The notes: a model not told the origin generated them from the letters alone. DNA of 64,000 nt from an uncultured Alteromonadaceae bacterium (GCA_947503265.1 CANNDC010000001.1:489435-553434), one strand, 5' to 3'. Counted from the stretch's first letter, positions 18,036 through 26,825 are shown. Translations and numbers: made by a program.

Positions 18036-19682
18036 CTAGCCCTCAACATATTTAAAATAATCAAAGTCAGCTACACATGCTTGTCCAGAAACATCTTGGC
18101 AAGCCATGCCGACGAACGCGCCAGTGAAATGCGCTCCATCGCCACCACCCGCTTCATCAGAAATGATACTGTGGTCGAGTGTAAAGGGTAGCTTTGTCCA
18201 TTGCTGTTCATCAGTAGAGAAGGAAAATGCTAGCTGGTGGAAGTCTACTTCTGCGCGCAGAAATATAGGGCCCGTATTTGGCAAGTAAAATAAGGGATTC
18301 GAAGCTAATGCTGGGTTTTTAGCTTCGCAAATTGGAAAGGTCAAGGTGCGATCGAGATCACCTAAGCAACTCATTATATCGACAAAGCGATTACCTTCAT
18401 CATCAACGGATACATAACAGTAGTGAAATTTAAAAGCGTTGTAGTAGCAAACTAACCCTGCTGTTTGTTGAAAATTATTTGGTGAAAATTCCATTTTAGT
18501 CTGCGCCATAAATTGAAACGCTTGTTGTCGTCTTGCAATCAATGCTTGTTCATACCAAGAGCCAATTGATTCTCTACCTATGAGCCTCAAGCAACCTTTT
18601 CTAGCAGTCAAGCTCATAATTCGTTCAGGATTAGGTGTTCTCAACCACTGAAATTCTATGGGGAGCTCTGGTAAGTCAAAATCGTGTTTTTGCATTGGAA
18701 CAGGCCAAGGATGATCAACCAATTGAGGGGCTGGTACTTGCATTTTAGCCAAACCATTTGCTACGGCTCCCTCCAAACGAAGCCACCCATCGTCGGTCCA
18801 ATAGGTCTTTTGTAGCGCTGTTTCTCGTCCAAGAGGACATCGCCTTACGCTTGAAAGTGGCCTACCGCACAGATGCACTAAATACGACTCGCCAGCAGCC
18901 GTTTCAAATAAATCACCATGCCCAGTTCTTTGTAAAGGTGCGTTCGGATGGTCTTTGGAAGTCAAAAGATAACCATAAGGATCGAGTTCATAGGGGCCAT
19001 CAATATTTCTTGAGCGCGCCATCGTCATGGCATGCTCATAAAACGTACCGCCTTCAGCCGTGAGTAGATAATAAAATTCGTTTCTTTTATATAAATGCGG
19101 CGCCTCAGTTGAACCTAGAGCACTGCCCGCAAAGATATTCTTAATGCCACCCACTAACCTTTTTTGGGTTGGGCAATATTCTTGCAATAGCACACCGCCA
19201 AAACGATTTTTTTGGTGGCGATGATCCCAAACCACATTCACAAACCACTTCTTACCGTCGTCATCATGAAAAAGCGACGGATCGAAACCACTGGAATTCA
19301 TGTAAATGGGATCAGACCATTCACCATCAATGGTTTCACAGGTGGTTAAATAGTTATGTGCATCTTTAAAGTTGCCGTCGAATCGTCTGACATCAGTATA
19401 GATTAGGTAAAAAAGCCCTTCATGATAGCTAATACAAGGTGCCCATACGCCACAGGAATCGGGTTCACCGCGCATGTCGAGTAGTGCAGCTCTTTTCAAA
19501 GGTCTACTGACTAGTCGCCAATTTTTTAAATCTTTCGAATGGTGTATCTGCACACCCGGATACCATTCAAAAGTGGACGTTGCAATGTAATAATCGTCGC
19601 CTACAACAGCAATACTAGGGTCAGGGTTGAACCCTGGAAGGATCGGATTGGTGATGAACAATGGATTAGTTGATTCGTTCAC
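18036..19682 (-). CDS. GH43 beta-xylosidase/arabinofuranosidase
   Basis: 548 residues: a five-bladed beta-propeller (about 1-320) and a C-terminal beta-sandwich (about 335-548), the layout of two-domain XynB-type enzymes. The three acidic residues are D21 (NPDPS), D134 (GFDPSLF) and E193 (GSTEAPHLY). There is no signal peptide, so it should act in the cytoplasm on short xylo-oligosaccharides, complementing the exported GH10. AGGAAGTT precedes the start. It is divergent from the Tat/TIM-barrel operon across 297 bp, so the two sides may share a regulator. An arabinofuranosidase activity is possible, as many GH43 enzymes are bifunctional. Confidence 0.9.
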   Translation of the reverse strand: MNESTNPLFITNPILPGFNPDPSIAVVGDDYYIATSTFEWYPGVQIHHSKDLKNWRLVSRPLKRAALLDMRGEPDSCGVWAPCISYHEGLFYLIYTDVRRFDGNFKDAHNYLTTCETIDGEWSDPIYMNSSGFDPSLFHDDDGKKWFVNVVWDHRHQKNRFGGVLLQEYCPTQKRLVGGIKNIFAGSALGSTEAPHLYKRNEFYYLLTAEGGTFYEHAMTMARSRNIDGPYELDPYGYLLTSKDHPNAPLQRTGHGDLFETAAGESYLVHLCGRPLSSVRRCPLGRETALQKTYWTDDGWLRLEGAVANGLAKMQVPAPQLVDHPWPVPMQKHDFDLPELPIEFQWLRTPNPERIMSLTARKGCLRLIGRESIGSWYEQALIARRQQAFQFMAQTKMEFSPNNFQQTAGLVCYYNAFKFHYCYVSVDDEGNRFVDIMSCLGDLDRTLTFPICEAKNPALASNPLFYLPNTGPIFLRAEVDFHQLAFSFSTDEQQWTKLPFTLDHSIISDEAGGGDGAHFTGAFVGMACQDVSGQACVADFDYFKYVEG

Positions 19683-19930
19683 ATAACTTCCTAAAGAATT
19701 GAATATTAATTGCGGCCAACATACGATATTTTTCTAGCACAACAATGCGTTTTTATCCCCAAGTTTGTCAATTATGGCTTCCCATTTTCTTATTGATATA
19801 TTTTATTCCACGACAAAACCACCTATGCAGTTTATTTAAAATATATGTTTAGAAATTCTCTTACAATCGTATTCATTCGATTTTTTTTAGTGGATTGAAC
19901 TATAGTCTGTTGTGGTAGCCTTATATTCAA

Positions 19931-19944
19931 GGAAAACGCTTTCA
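19931..19944. promoter_or_regulatory. LacI-family-like operator
   Basis: GGAAAACGCTTTCA has the central CG and flanking A/T-rich arms of LacI-family sites (close to TGAAAACGCTTTCA). It sits 35 bp upstream of the TIM-barrel gene, in the region shared with the divergent GH43 gene, where a sugar-responsive repressor would be expected. No LacI gene is in the window. Confidence 0.4.
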
Positions 19945-19979
19945 ATTGAAAACAGTGTGACGATACAAGGTATTCATTT

Positions 19980-20879
19980 ATGACCAATAATCCAAGACGA
20001 AATGTTTTAAAAGGGCTTGCTATCTCTAGTGCGGCTTTGGTTACATCAGGCTCCATGAGTTTTTCGGCACTTTCTTCAGATCACGCGCGGGGAACGAGTG
20101 ACGCCTTAAAGGGAAACATTAATCATTCCGTTAGTCGTTGGACGTATGGTCACCTCACTATCGAAGAGCTCTGTTTGCTTGTGAAATCCATTGGATTTTC
20201 TGCCATTGATCTTGTAGGGCCGAAAGATTGGCCGATTTTAAAACAACATGGAATTGATTCGTCAATGTGTAACGGGGCTGAGTTGAACTTGGTCGATGGG
20301 TGGATCCACCCACAATTTCATGAAGAACTTATTGAGCGATACTTAAAACATATCGATTTGGTCGCAGAAGCGGGATATAAAAATTTAATTTGCTTCAGTG
20401 GCAATGCACGAGGAATGAGCCCTGAAGAAGGCTTGAAAAATGCAACTCAAGGATTGAGTAAAATAATGCCTCACGCAGAAAAGAAAGGGGTTACGATTCA
20501 AATGGAATTGTTCAACAGTAAAATTAATCATCCAGATTACATGGCTGATAACACGGCTTGGTCGGTTTCCCTGTGTAAACAACTTAAATCACCTAACTTT
20601 AAATTGCTCTATGATATTTACCATATGCAAATAAATGAGGGGGATATCATACGCACTATCCAAGAGTTTCATCCTTATTTTGGCCATTACCACACCGCAG
20701 GTGTACCGGGAAGAAACGAAATTGATGATACCCAAGAGTTATATTATCCAGCGATTGCAAAGGCGATCCATAAAACGGGTTTTAAAGGATATCTAGCTCA
20801 AGAGTTTGTACCTACACCTGAGTCTGCAGAAGGCAAAGCAGAGTCACTAAACAACGCCATTAAAATTTGTGATGTGTAG
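19980..20879 (+). CDS. Tat-exported sugar isomerase/epimerase-like TIM-barrel protein
   Basis: 299 residues. RRNVLKG followed by a hydrophobic stretch is a Tat signal peptide (residues 5-30). The mature part belongs to the xylose-isomerase-like TIM-barrel superfamily, with MELFNSK and LLYDIYHMQINEGDI resembling hydroxypyruvate isomerase segments that supply metal ligands, and a final QEFVPT. Export of such a fold is not unusual in clusters with GMC oxidoreductases. Its role here may be to rearrange or cleave an oxidised sugar, which is inference from neighbours. It leads an operon with the GMC gene 42 bp downstream. Confidence 0.75.
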   Translation: MTNNPRRNVLKGLAISSAALVTSGSMSFSALSSDHARGTSDALKGNINHSVSRWTYGHLTIEELCLLVKSIGFSAIDLVGPKDWPILKQHGIDSSMCNGAELNLVDGWIHPQFHEELIERYLKHIDLVAEAGYKNLICFSGNARGMSPEEGLKNATQGLSKIMPHAEKKGVTIQMELFNSKINHPDYMADNTAWSVSLCKQLKSPNFKLLYDIYHMQINEGDIIRTIQEFHPYFGHYHTAGVPGRNEIDDTQELYYPAIAKAIHKTGFKGYLAQEFVPTPESAEGKAESLNNAIKICDV

Positions 20880-20921
20880 AGCGATGACTCAGAAGAAAAG
20901 AATTACAAGAGGAGACGTTTA

Positions 20922-22607
20922 ATGGCGAATAACGAGTATGATGCAATCGTTGTTGGATCTGGAATCAGTGGCGGCTGGGCAGCCAAAGAACTGACTGAAA
21001 AAGGTCTGAAAGTGTTAATGCTAGAGCGTGGTAAAAATATCGAACACATCACAGACTATAAAAATGCACACAAAGAAAGATGGGATTTTCCCCACCGAGA
21101 TATGCCTACTCAACAAATGAAAGAAGACTTTCCCGTATTAAAGCGAGGCTATCCTCTCAATGAGTCCACTTACGGCATGTGGGCAAGTGATAAAGATTCT
21201 CCTTACGTTGAAGACAAAAAATACAACTGGTTTCGAAGCCACAATGTTGGTGGGCGCTCACTTCTTTGGGGAAGGCAGAGCTATCGCCTGAATGTTGAAG
21301 ATTTCCTCGCCAATAAAAAAGAAGGCATTGCGGTAGATTGGCCTATCCGCTACCAAGATCTCGCCCCTTGGTACGATTACACTGAACGTTTTGCTGGTAT
21401 TAGTGGAAGCAAAGATGGTTTAGATGTGCTTCCTGATGGTCAATTTCAACCGCCCATGGACCTTACCTGTGTCGAAAAAGATGTAGCGAAAAGAATTCAA
21501 AAATCCTTTGGTGGTGCTCGACACCTAATCCCGGGACGCACATCGAATATGACTCAAGCTAAGCCCGAAGAAGGACGTACTGCTTGCCAATATCGCAGTA
21601 AGTGCTGGCACGGCTGTCCTTTTGGAGCTTATTTTAGTACTCAGTCTTCGACACTTCCGGCTGCGATGAAAACCGGCAATTTAACTTTGCGACCCTTCTC
21701 GATAGTCAAAGAAGTGCTTTACGATAAAGATAAAAAGCGTGCCACTGGTGTCATGGTAATTGACGCGGAAACCAATGAAACAATTGAATATAAAAGTAAG
21801 ATTATCTTCTTGAATGCATCTTCGTTTAATTCAACTTGGATTTTAATGAATTCTGCCACTGATATATGGCAGGGCGGATTAGGCAGCAGCAGTGGCGAGC
21901 TTGGTCACAATGTGATGGACCATCACTTTAGAGTGGGGGCCAGTGCAACCGTTGAAGGCTATGAAGACAAGTATACCTTTGGTAGAAGACCGAGTGGTTA
22001 TTACATCCCCAGATTTAGGAATTGGGGTTCTGATAAACGAGATTATCTCCGAGGCTTTGGCTATCAAGGTGGTTCTGGAAGAAGTGGCTGGCAAAGAAAC
22101 GTAGCAGAGATGAAACTAGGTGCTGATTTAAAAAATGCGATTAGCGAACCAGGAAGCTGGAACATAGGTATGACGGCTTTCGGCGAGATTCTACCAGATC
22201 ACAGCAATCGGATTTATCTTAATCATCAGGTGAAAGATAAGTGGGGCTTGCCTGTATTGGCAATGGATGTTGAACTCAAAGAAAATGACTTCAAAATGCG
22301 CAAAGATATGCAACAAGATGCGATTGATATGTTTGAGGCTGCAGGATTAAAAAATGTGAGTGGCTTTGACAACGATTACGCACCAGGGCAAGGGATCCAT
22401 GAAATGGGTACTGCCAGAATGGGGCGAGACCCGAAAACCTCTGTGCTCAATGGCTACAATCAAGTCTGGGATGCTAAAAATGTGTTCGTAACAGACGGAG
22501 CTTGTATGACCTCTGCTTCTTGCGTGAATCCTTCGCTTACGTATATGGCATTAACCGCACGAGCAGCGGATTTTGCCGTTCAAGAACTTAACAGAAGGAA
22601 TCTATAG
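20922..22607 (+). CDS. GMC-family flavin oxidoreductase, large subunit of a sugar/glycoside dehydrogenase
   Basis: 561 residues. The dinucleotide loop VVGSGISGGWAAKEL is at the N-terminus. HNVGGRSLLWGRQ is the FAD-contact block, and GIHEMGTARMG and CVNPSLTYMALTA near the C-terminus hold the catalytic His/Asn region. It resembles the large subunit of gluconate 2-dehydrogenase and glucoside 3-dehydrogenase. It has no signal of its own, so it is likely carried through Tat with the small subunit encoded two bases downstream. AGAGGAG precedes the start. No cytochrome c subunit gene is adjacent, so the electron acceptor is unknown. Confidence 0.85.
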   Translation: MANNEYDAIVVGSGISGGWAAKELTEKGLKVLMLERGKNIEHITDYKNAHKERWDFPHRDMPTQQMKEDFPVLKRGYPLNESTYGMWASDKDSPYVEDKKYNWFRSHNVGGRSLLWGRQSYRLNVEDFLANKKEGIAVDWPIRYQDLAPWYDYTERFAGISGSKDGLDVLPDGQFQPPMDLTCVEKDVAKRIQKSFGGARHLIPGRTSNMTQAKPEEGRTACQYRSKCWHGCPFGAYFSTQSSTLPAAMKTGNLTLRPFSIVKEVLYDKDKKRATGVMVIDAETNETIEYKSKIIFLNASSFNSTWILMNSATDIWQGGLGSSSGELGHNVMDHHFRVGASATVEGYEDKYTFGRRPSGYYIPRFRNWGSDKRDYLRGFGYQGGSGRSGWQRNVAEMKLGADLKNAISEPGSWNIGMTAFGEILPDHSNRIYLNHQVKDKWGLPVLAMDVELKENDFKMRKDMQQDAIDMFEAAGLKNVSGFDNDYAPGQGIHEMGTARMGRDPKTSVLNGYNQVWDAKNVFVTDGACMTSASCVNPSLTYMALTARAADFAVQELNRRNL

Positions 22608-22609
22608 TC

Positions 22610-23185
22610 GTGGAAAGAAGAGATCTGTTAAAAATGATAGCCGCAGCAACCAGTACTGGCTTTGTATGTAGATTTGCATCTGCCTACGACATACGTCCTC
22701 CTGTGGAGCTTAAAGACACTGGCTTTTCAAATGCTGATGTAGCGCTGTTAAATGAAGTCGGGGAAACCATAATTCCTCGCACTAACACTCCGGGAGCAAA
22801 AGATGCCAACGTGGGGGCCGCCATGGCGGTGATAGTTGCCGACTGTTATACAGATACCCAAAAAAGTATCTTCAAAGCGGGAATGAAGGCGTTAAATGGT
22901 CGTTCGCAAACAGAATATAAGACAGAATTTACAGCGATGTCCTCCGAAAATAAGCTGGCGTTGTTAACAGAGTTGGATGCAGAAGCCAAACAGCACATTA
23001 ACGAGCAAAAAGGCAAAGGTGAAGACAAACAGCCGCACTATTTCACTCTATTCAAGCAATTGGTACTTTTCACCTTTTTCACATCTGAAAAGGGTGCAAA
23101 TGAAGTACTGCGCCATGTTTCGATCCCGGGTAAGTATGACGGTGAATATCCCTACAAAAAGGGTGATAGAGCTTGGTATCGCTAA
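22610..23185 (+). CDS. Gluconate 2-dehydrogenase subunit 3-like protein (Tat-bearing small subunit)
   Basis: 191 residues starting at GTG 22610. ERRDLLKMIAAATSTG forms the twin-arginine signal. The remainder matches the gluconate_2-dh3 family, with LLNEVGETIIPRTNTPGAKDANVGAAM as the hallmark (conserved ...P.T.TPGA...V). In this family the small subunit chaperones and co-exports the GMC flavoprotein. The two-base gap to the GMC gene and identical orientation support one heteromeric enzyme in the periplasm. Confidence 0.87.
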   Translation: MERRDLLKMIAAATSTGFVCRFASAYDIRPPVELKDTGFSNADVALLNEVGETIIPRTNTPGAKDANVGAAMAVIVADCYTDTQKSIFKAGMKALNGRSQTEYKTEFTAMSSENKLALLTELDAEAKQHINEQKGKGEDKQPHYFTLFKQLVLFTFFTSEKGANEVLRHVSIPGKYDGEYPYKKGDRAWYR

Positions 23186-23216
23186 GTGAGTTTTCAACAA
23201 AGAGTTTGACTGGAAA

Positions 23217-23984
23217 ATGAAAATAATGAATTTAAAACTAAGTGTATTTGTAATCACAGCTATTGTAATTAACTCGTCTGCTTTAGCGAATGATCAAGAA
23301 AAATTAGAGCCTTGGCAAGAAGCTAAAAAATCAGAGGTTTGGGAGCCTGTTCCAAAAGTGGTCTCTGCGGAAGAAGGGCAAGTTCCTTCAGATGCCATTG
23401 TTTTAGTCGGTAAAGGTAGCCAAGATCCTTGGATATCCGTTAAAAGCGACACATTTCCATGGAAACTGGAAAACAATGTTCTCACTGTTACGCCTGGCAC
23501 GGGTGACATTAAAACCAAACAAAACTTTTGTGACGTGCAATTGCATATAGAATGGAAAACACCCACCGAAGTTAAGGGTATGGAAGGTCAGCAACGAAAC
23601 AACAGTGGCATATTTTTCCAGCAACGTTATGAAATTCAAATACTGGATTCGTACAACAATCAAACTTATCCAAACGGACAAGCCGGAAGTGTTTATAAGC
23701 AGTCTATTCCCCTTGTAAATGCTATGCGACCACCTGGGCAATGGCAGTCATATGACATTATATTCACAGCGCCTCGATTTGAAGACAAAGAGCTGGTCAA
23801 GCCTGGCTACATAACTGTCATACATAACGGTGTATTGATTCAGAATAATGTTGAAATCCAAGGCAATACCGTATGGATTGGTGAGCCTTCATACAAAGCT
23901 CATGGGTGTGCACCTTTGCAACTGCAAGATCATGGTAATCTTGTCAGTTTCAGAAATGTCTGGGTTAGACCGCTAGGCGAATAA
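23217..23984 (+). CDS. DUF1080 protein (3-keto-disaccharide hydrolase-type fold), secreted
   Basis: 255 residues with a signal peptide ending near SSALA (residues 1-24). The PF06439 region shows FPWKLENNVLTVTPG, QLHIEWKTP, NNSGIFFQQRYEIQILDSYNN and GQWQSYDIIFTAPRF. PF06439 members have a lectin-like beta-sandwich. Several have been shown to cleave 3-keto-glycosides made by partner oxidoreductases. It starts 31 bp after the small-subunit gene, so oxidation and cleavage steps would be made together. It could alternatively only bind glycans. Confidence 0.83.
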   Translation: MKIMNLKLSVFVITAIVINSSALANDQEKLEPWQEAKKSEVWEPVPKVVSAEEGQVPSDAIVLVGKGSQDPWISVKSDTFPWKLENNVLTVTPGTGDIKTKQNFCDVQLHIEWKTPTEVKGMEGQQRNNSGIFFQQRYEIQILDSYNNQTYPNGQAGSVYKQSIPLVNAMRPPGQWQSYDIIFTAPRFEDKELVKPGYITVIHNGVLIQNNVEIQGNTVWIGEPSYKAHGCAPLQLQDHGNLVSFRNVWVRPLGE

Positions 23985-24012
23985 TGTCGCCCCTGCTATT
24001 TAATCTGTGTAT

Positions 24013-24480
24013 TTAATCTGAGTTCTGTTGCTCGCTTTCCTGTAATTGCTGCCTCATTTGCTTGCGTGTTTCTTCCGCGCGGTCAAATGCGGCAAATGCA
24101 GCTTCCCTTGATTCAAACTTAAAGATGCTTTTGATTGGACAAGACTCTTCGCCGGTAAAAATCTTATCGCGACCGCCACCGCATAACTCTGCAAAGCCAC
24201 CCACAAAAGCAGCCGAACCTGTAAATGCCAATGACTGGCACTGGTAAAGAGTCGTTATTAGGAAGTATTCGCCTCGTCCGCGGGAATCTACACTTACCAC
24301 GCTATCGTCAAGTGAGCCGTACCCCACAATATCGGAATCTTGAATACACTCCCTGCCGTTTTGTTCCGTTTGCGCTTTCAACAGTTCATCAAAGTTTGGA
24401 ATATTTGAATTTAAGCTGCTGCACGACACTAAACCTGCACATGCCAGTGTTGCTGCCATCAATTTTATATATTTATTCAT
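24013..24480 (-). CDS. Small lipoprotein, DUF6491-like
   Basis: 155 residues. A signal peptide with lipobox LVSC puts the lipidated cysteine at residue 20. Cysteines at positions 44, 80, 99 and 113 suggest disulfides. The C-terminal tail (about 120-155) is helical and rich in E, Q and R. It resembles DUF6491 lipoproteins, but I rely on general appearance and not on a search. It converges with the DUF1080 gene over 28 bp. Its function is not known. Confidence 0.65.
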   Translation of the reverse strand: MNKYIKLMAATLACAGLVSCSSLNSNIPNFDELLKAQTEQNGRECIQDSDIVGYGSLDDSVVSVDSRGRGEYFLITTLYQCQSLAFTGSAAFVGGFAELCGGGRDKIFTGEESCPIKSIFKFESREAAFAAFDRAEETRKQMRQQLQESEQQNSD

Positions 24481-24552
24481 TTCTGCACCTGTTGGTGTTG
24501 TATTGCTAGCCTTTATATTAGACGCTAAAACCTAATTATCATCAAACTTTGT

Positions 24553-24816
24553 CTATTTTGACTTAGATTTCGTTTTATATTGAGTTGGGCAATATCCGCG
24601 CTCAACATCGTTGCTTCTCAATTTGATGTGTTTAGTTTTGCGTCCACTCACTCTAGTTCGCCAATTACGAAAGGTTTTGCCTTTGAGTTGTTTTCGCATT
24701 AACGCGATAACCTCGGCCTCTTTCAAGTTATATAGCTTTTCAATCGCTTCAAAAGGTGTGCGATCTTCCCAAGCCATTTCTATTATTCGAGATTGATCTT
24801 CTTGCTTCAGCATCAT
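24553..24816 (-). CDS. DUF2805/TIGR03643 family small protein
   Basis: 87 residues, basic, with no signal. The sequence DQSRIIEMAWEDRTPFEAIEKLYNLKEAEVIALMRKQLK and the segment FRNWRTRVSGRKTKH match the DUF2805 family, whose N-terminus looks like a short helix-turn-helix and whose tail is Lys/Arg-rich, suggesting nucleic-acid contact. It starts at ATG 24816; the next ATG three bases later could also serve. No function is established. It follows the phased repeats at 24885-25143 by about 70 bp. Confidence 0.75.
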   Translation of the reverse strand: MMLKQEDQSRIIEMAWEDRTPFEAIEKLYNLKEAEVIALMRKQLKGKTFRNWRTRVSGRKTKHIKLRSNDVERGYCPTQYKTKSKSK

Positions 24817-24884
24817 TCTTTTGTTTATCCGAGTCTTAAAGTATTTTAGATATTAAAGATGTTTACGCGCTATCGGGCACAATG

Positions 24885-25004
24885 GATTAGGCTAGGTAAA
24901 AGTAGATTAGGCTATGTTAGTTTGGGTTAGCTAGGGTAGGCTTTGATTGGGTAGGGTTAGTTTGGATAGGCTTAGATTGGGTAAGGTCAGATTAGGATAG
25001 AGTA
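24885..25004. repeat. Degenerate 10-bp tandem array (about 12 units)
   Basis: From 24885 the sequence falls into decamers: GATTAGGCTA, GGTAAAAGTA, GATTAGGCTA, TGTTAGTTTG, GGTTAGCTAG, GGTAGGCTTT, GATTGGGTAG, GGTTAGTTTG, GATAGGCTTA, GATTGGGTAA and others. GGTTAG/GATTGG cores recur once per helical turn, and the plus strand has a marked G+T bias with almost no C. It lies between a sulfatase gene and the DUF2805 gene, both on the minus strand. Confidence 0.75.
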
Positions 25005-25010
25005 AGCATA

Positions 25011-25032
25011 GCCCAGATTGTTCAGTCTGGGC
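25011..25032. other. Hairpin between two tandem arrays
   Basis: Arms GCCCAGA (25011-25017) and TCTGGGC (25026-25032) are exact complements with an eight-base loop. It lies between the 10-bp and 13-bp repeat arrays. No U-tract follows on either strand, so it is not an obvious terminator. Confidence 0.6.
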
Positions 25033-25039
25033 TTGCATC

Positions 25040-25143
25040 GTTCTTGTCGATGGTTCTTGTAGATGGCTCTAATGGATAATTGTTATAGATGCTTCTTGTA
25101 GCTAGTTTCTATAGACAGATTTATCAATAGATTTTAAAAATAG
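25040..25143. repeat. Degenerate 13-bp tandem array (about 8 units)
   Basis: Two near-identical units GTTCTTGTCGATG (25040-25052) and GTTCTTGTAGATG (25053-25065) are followed by decaying copies in register (ATTGTTATAGATG, CTTCTTGTAGCTA, GTTTCTATAGACA, and two AT-rich units). The array ends 23 bp before the sulfatase stop. The repeat decays toward the gene. Confidence 0.65.
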
Positions 25144-25166
25144 ATCCAGTTTTAAGCCAACAACGA

Positions 25167-26627
25167 CTAGTCACGCTTGAAAGTTTCATGAAAACGCGGC
25201 ATGCCATTTGCTCGCCATTCATAGCCGGCCTTTTGGTCGTGGAAGAACAAGGGCTCAACATTGGTCCAGCTCCAGACCTCAAAATTGGCAATCATCTCTT
25301 GTAATTGAACTTGGTATTTATCTCGCAAGTTGTTTTTTTCTGCAGGATCTTTTTGCACATCGTAGACTCTCCAGCCGCCCTCCTTGGTTTTTATTGCCTT
25401 CAAGTCATCAATTCGAATCGCCACATCGCTGTTGTCGTTATGATGGCGCATGACATAGATAGGTTCTCCGGGACGAGCACTAACCCCTTTTTGCAATGCT
25501 GACCAAATATCTTTACCGTCAAGTTTTTTATGTTTTGGAACTTCAGCGCCAGCAAGTGCAGCAAAAGTGGGATATAAATCCAGTGCTGAAATAGGATGTT
25601 TGTATTGTGTGGAACCTTTCAATGCATCAGGCCAGTGCATAAACATTGGGGTGCGATAGCCGCCTTCTTGCACGCTGCCTTTACCTTCTTTTAGTGGGTA
25701 GTTGTTCGCCCCTTTGTCAGGACGGCCGCCATTGTCACTAAAAAAAACGATTAATGTGTTATCGAATTGGCCGGTGGCTTTCAAGTTTTTGACAATATCT
25801 TTGACACCGCGATCGACCGCGTAAACCATACCAGCATAGGTTTTACGTTTTTCATCTTTGATATTTGGAAACATATCCATATCTTCTTGCTTTGCCTCTA
25901 ACGGCGTATGAGGTGCGTTGTATGCGAGATACAAGAAGAAAGGTTGTTGTTTGTTCTCAGCCGCTTTAGAGATAAATTTATTTGCTTCTCGCGTCAGTCC
26001 GTCGGTGACATATTCAGTTTCCACAACTTCTTTACCATTATGTTCCAGAGGCTTGTGATAGTGCCAAATACTGTGATGACGGCCTTGTTTTTTGCCATGT
26101 TCATAGCGTTTGGAGAATTCCTCAGGAAAGAAACTGTGTCCACCATTTAGAAATCCATAAAACTCATCAAAACCACGATTGTTAGGGTGGTATTCACTTG
26201 TTTCACCTAAGTGCCATTTGCCGATTGCACCTGTGTAGTAACCTGCGTCTTGTAGAACAGTGCTTATAAAAGTTTCACTTTTCGGAATGCCTAGTCCACC
26301 TGAAGCGTTGCTAGAAGGTAAGTTAAATTGTGAGCCAAATTTATGCGGATAGCGGCCCGTCATTAAACCTGCTCGGCTTGGACCGCAGAATGGATGAACA
26401 ACATAAGCAGATGTGAAAATTGCCCCATCTTCGGCTAGTTTATCCAGCGACGGAGTATGTATGTCTGGCGAACCGTTGAAACTCACATCCGCGTATCCTT
26501 GATCATCTGTCAGGATCACCAAAATGTTAGGTCTAGGGGCGGTGCTTTCGGCAAATACTGCTCCAATGTAGTTCAATGCCAATAGGCAAGTTGCTACAAA
26601 CATTTTTGTCATTTTATTGTGGGTCAT
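25167..26627 (-). CDS. Secreted S1-family sulfatase
   Basis: 486 residues with a signal peptide ending near AVFA (about residue 26). The sulfatase motif C81-G-P-S-R85 followed by AGLMTGRY is the CxPxR type matured to formylglycine. TDDQGYAD supplies metal-binding aspartates, and FFSDNGG and GAIGKWHLG are further family blocks. It hydrolyses sulfate esters, probably on algal polysaccharides in the periplasm. It is divergent from a second sulfatase gene across about 198 bp. The formylglycine-generating enzyme is not in the window. The AGGAATG site fits the start at 26627. Confidence 0.9.
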   Translation of the reverse strand: MTHNKMTKMFVATCLLALNYIGAVFAESTAPRPNILVILTDDQGYADVSFNGSPDIHTPSLDKLAEDGAIFTSAYVVHPFCGPSRAGLMTGRYPHKFGSQFNLPSSNASGGLGIPKSETFISTVLQDAGYYTGAIGKWHLGETSEYHPNNRGFDEFYGFLNGGHSFFPEEFSKRYEHGKKQGRHHSIWHYHKPLEHNGKEVVETEYVTDGLTREANKFISKAAENKQQPFFLYLAYNAPHTPLEAKQEDMDMFPNIKDEKRKTYAGMVYAVDRGVKDIVKNLKATGQFDNTLIVFFSDNGGRPDKGANNYPLKEGKGSVQEGGYRTPMFMHWPDALKGSTQYKHPISALDLYPTFAALAGAEVPKHKKLDGKDIWSALQKGVSARPGEPIYVMRHHNDNSDVAIRIDDLKAIKTKEGGWRVYDVQKDPAEKNNLRDKYQVQLQEMIANFEVWSWTNVEPLFFHDQKAGYEWRANGMPRFHETFKRD

Positions 26628-26743
26628 TGTCTCATTCCTGTGTCACTAAGCAGACGATAAGTTCAGTCGCCAACATGAAGCGAGCACTTTATGTTGAGAT
26701 CGCTTCGAAGTATTTAACGCTTTATTAACAATTTTAAATTATA

Positions 26744-26756
26744 AACATAATATGTT
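26744..26756. promoter_or_regulatory. Palindrome in the divergent sulfatase promoter region
   Basis: AACATAATATGTT is a perfect 13-bp palindrome (6-bp arms, one central base) in the AT-rich region between the two sulfatase starts. It could be an operator for both, but AT-rich palindromes of this size also occur by chance. Confidence 0.3.
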
Positions 26757-26825
26757 ATTAATAGTAGTATTAATTATTTGGCTGGATCTTGCTTCTCTAG
26801 CACGACAAAATCGGACGATAAATCA

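Noticed and set aside
24885..25143. CRISPR array
   Set aside because: Units are 10 or 13 bp, degenerate and directly adjoining, with no constant repeat, no spacers and no cas genes.
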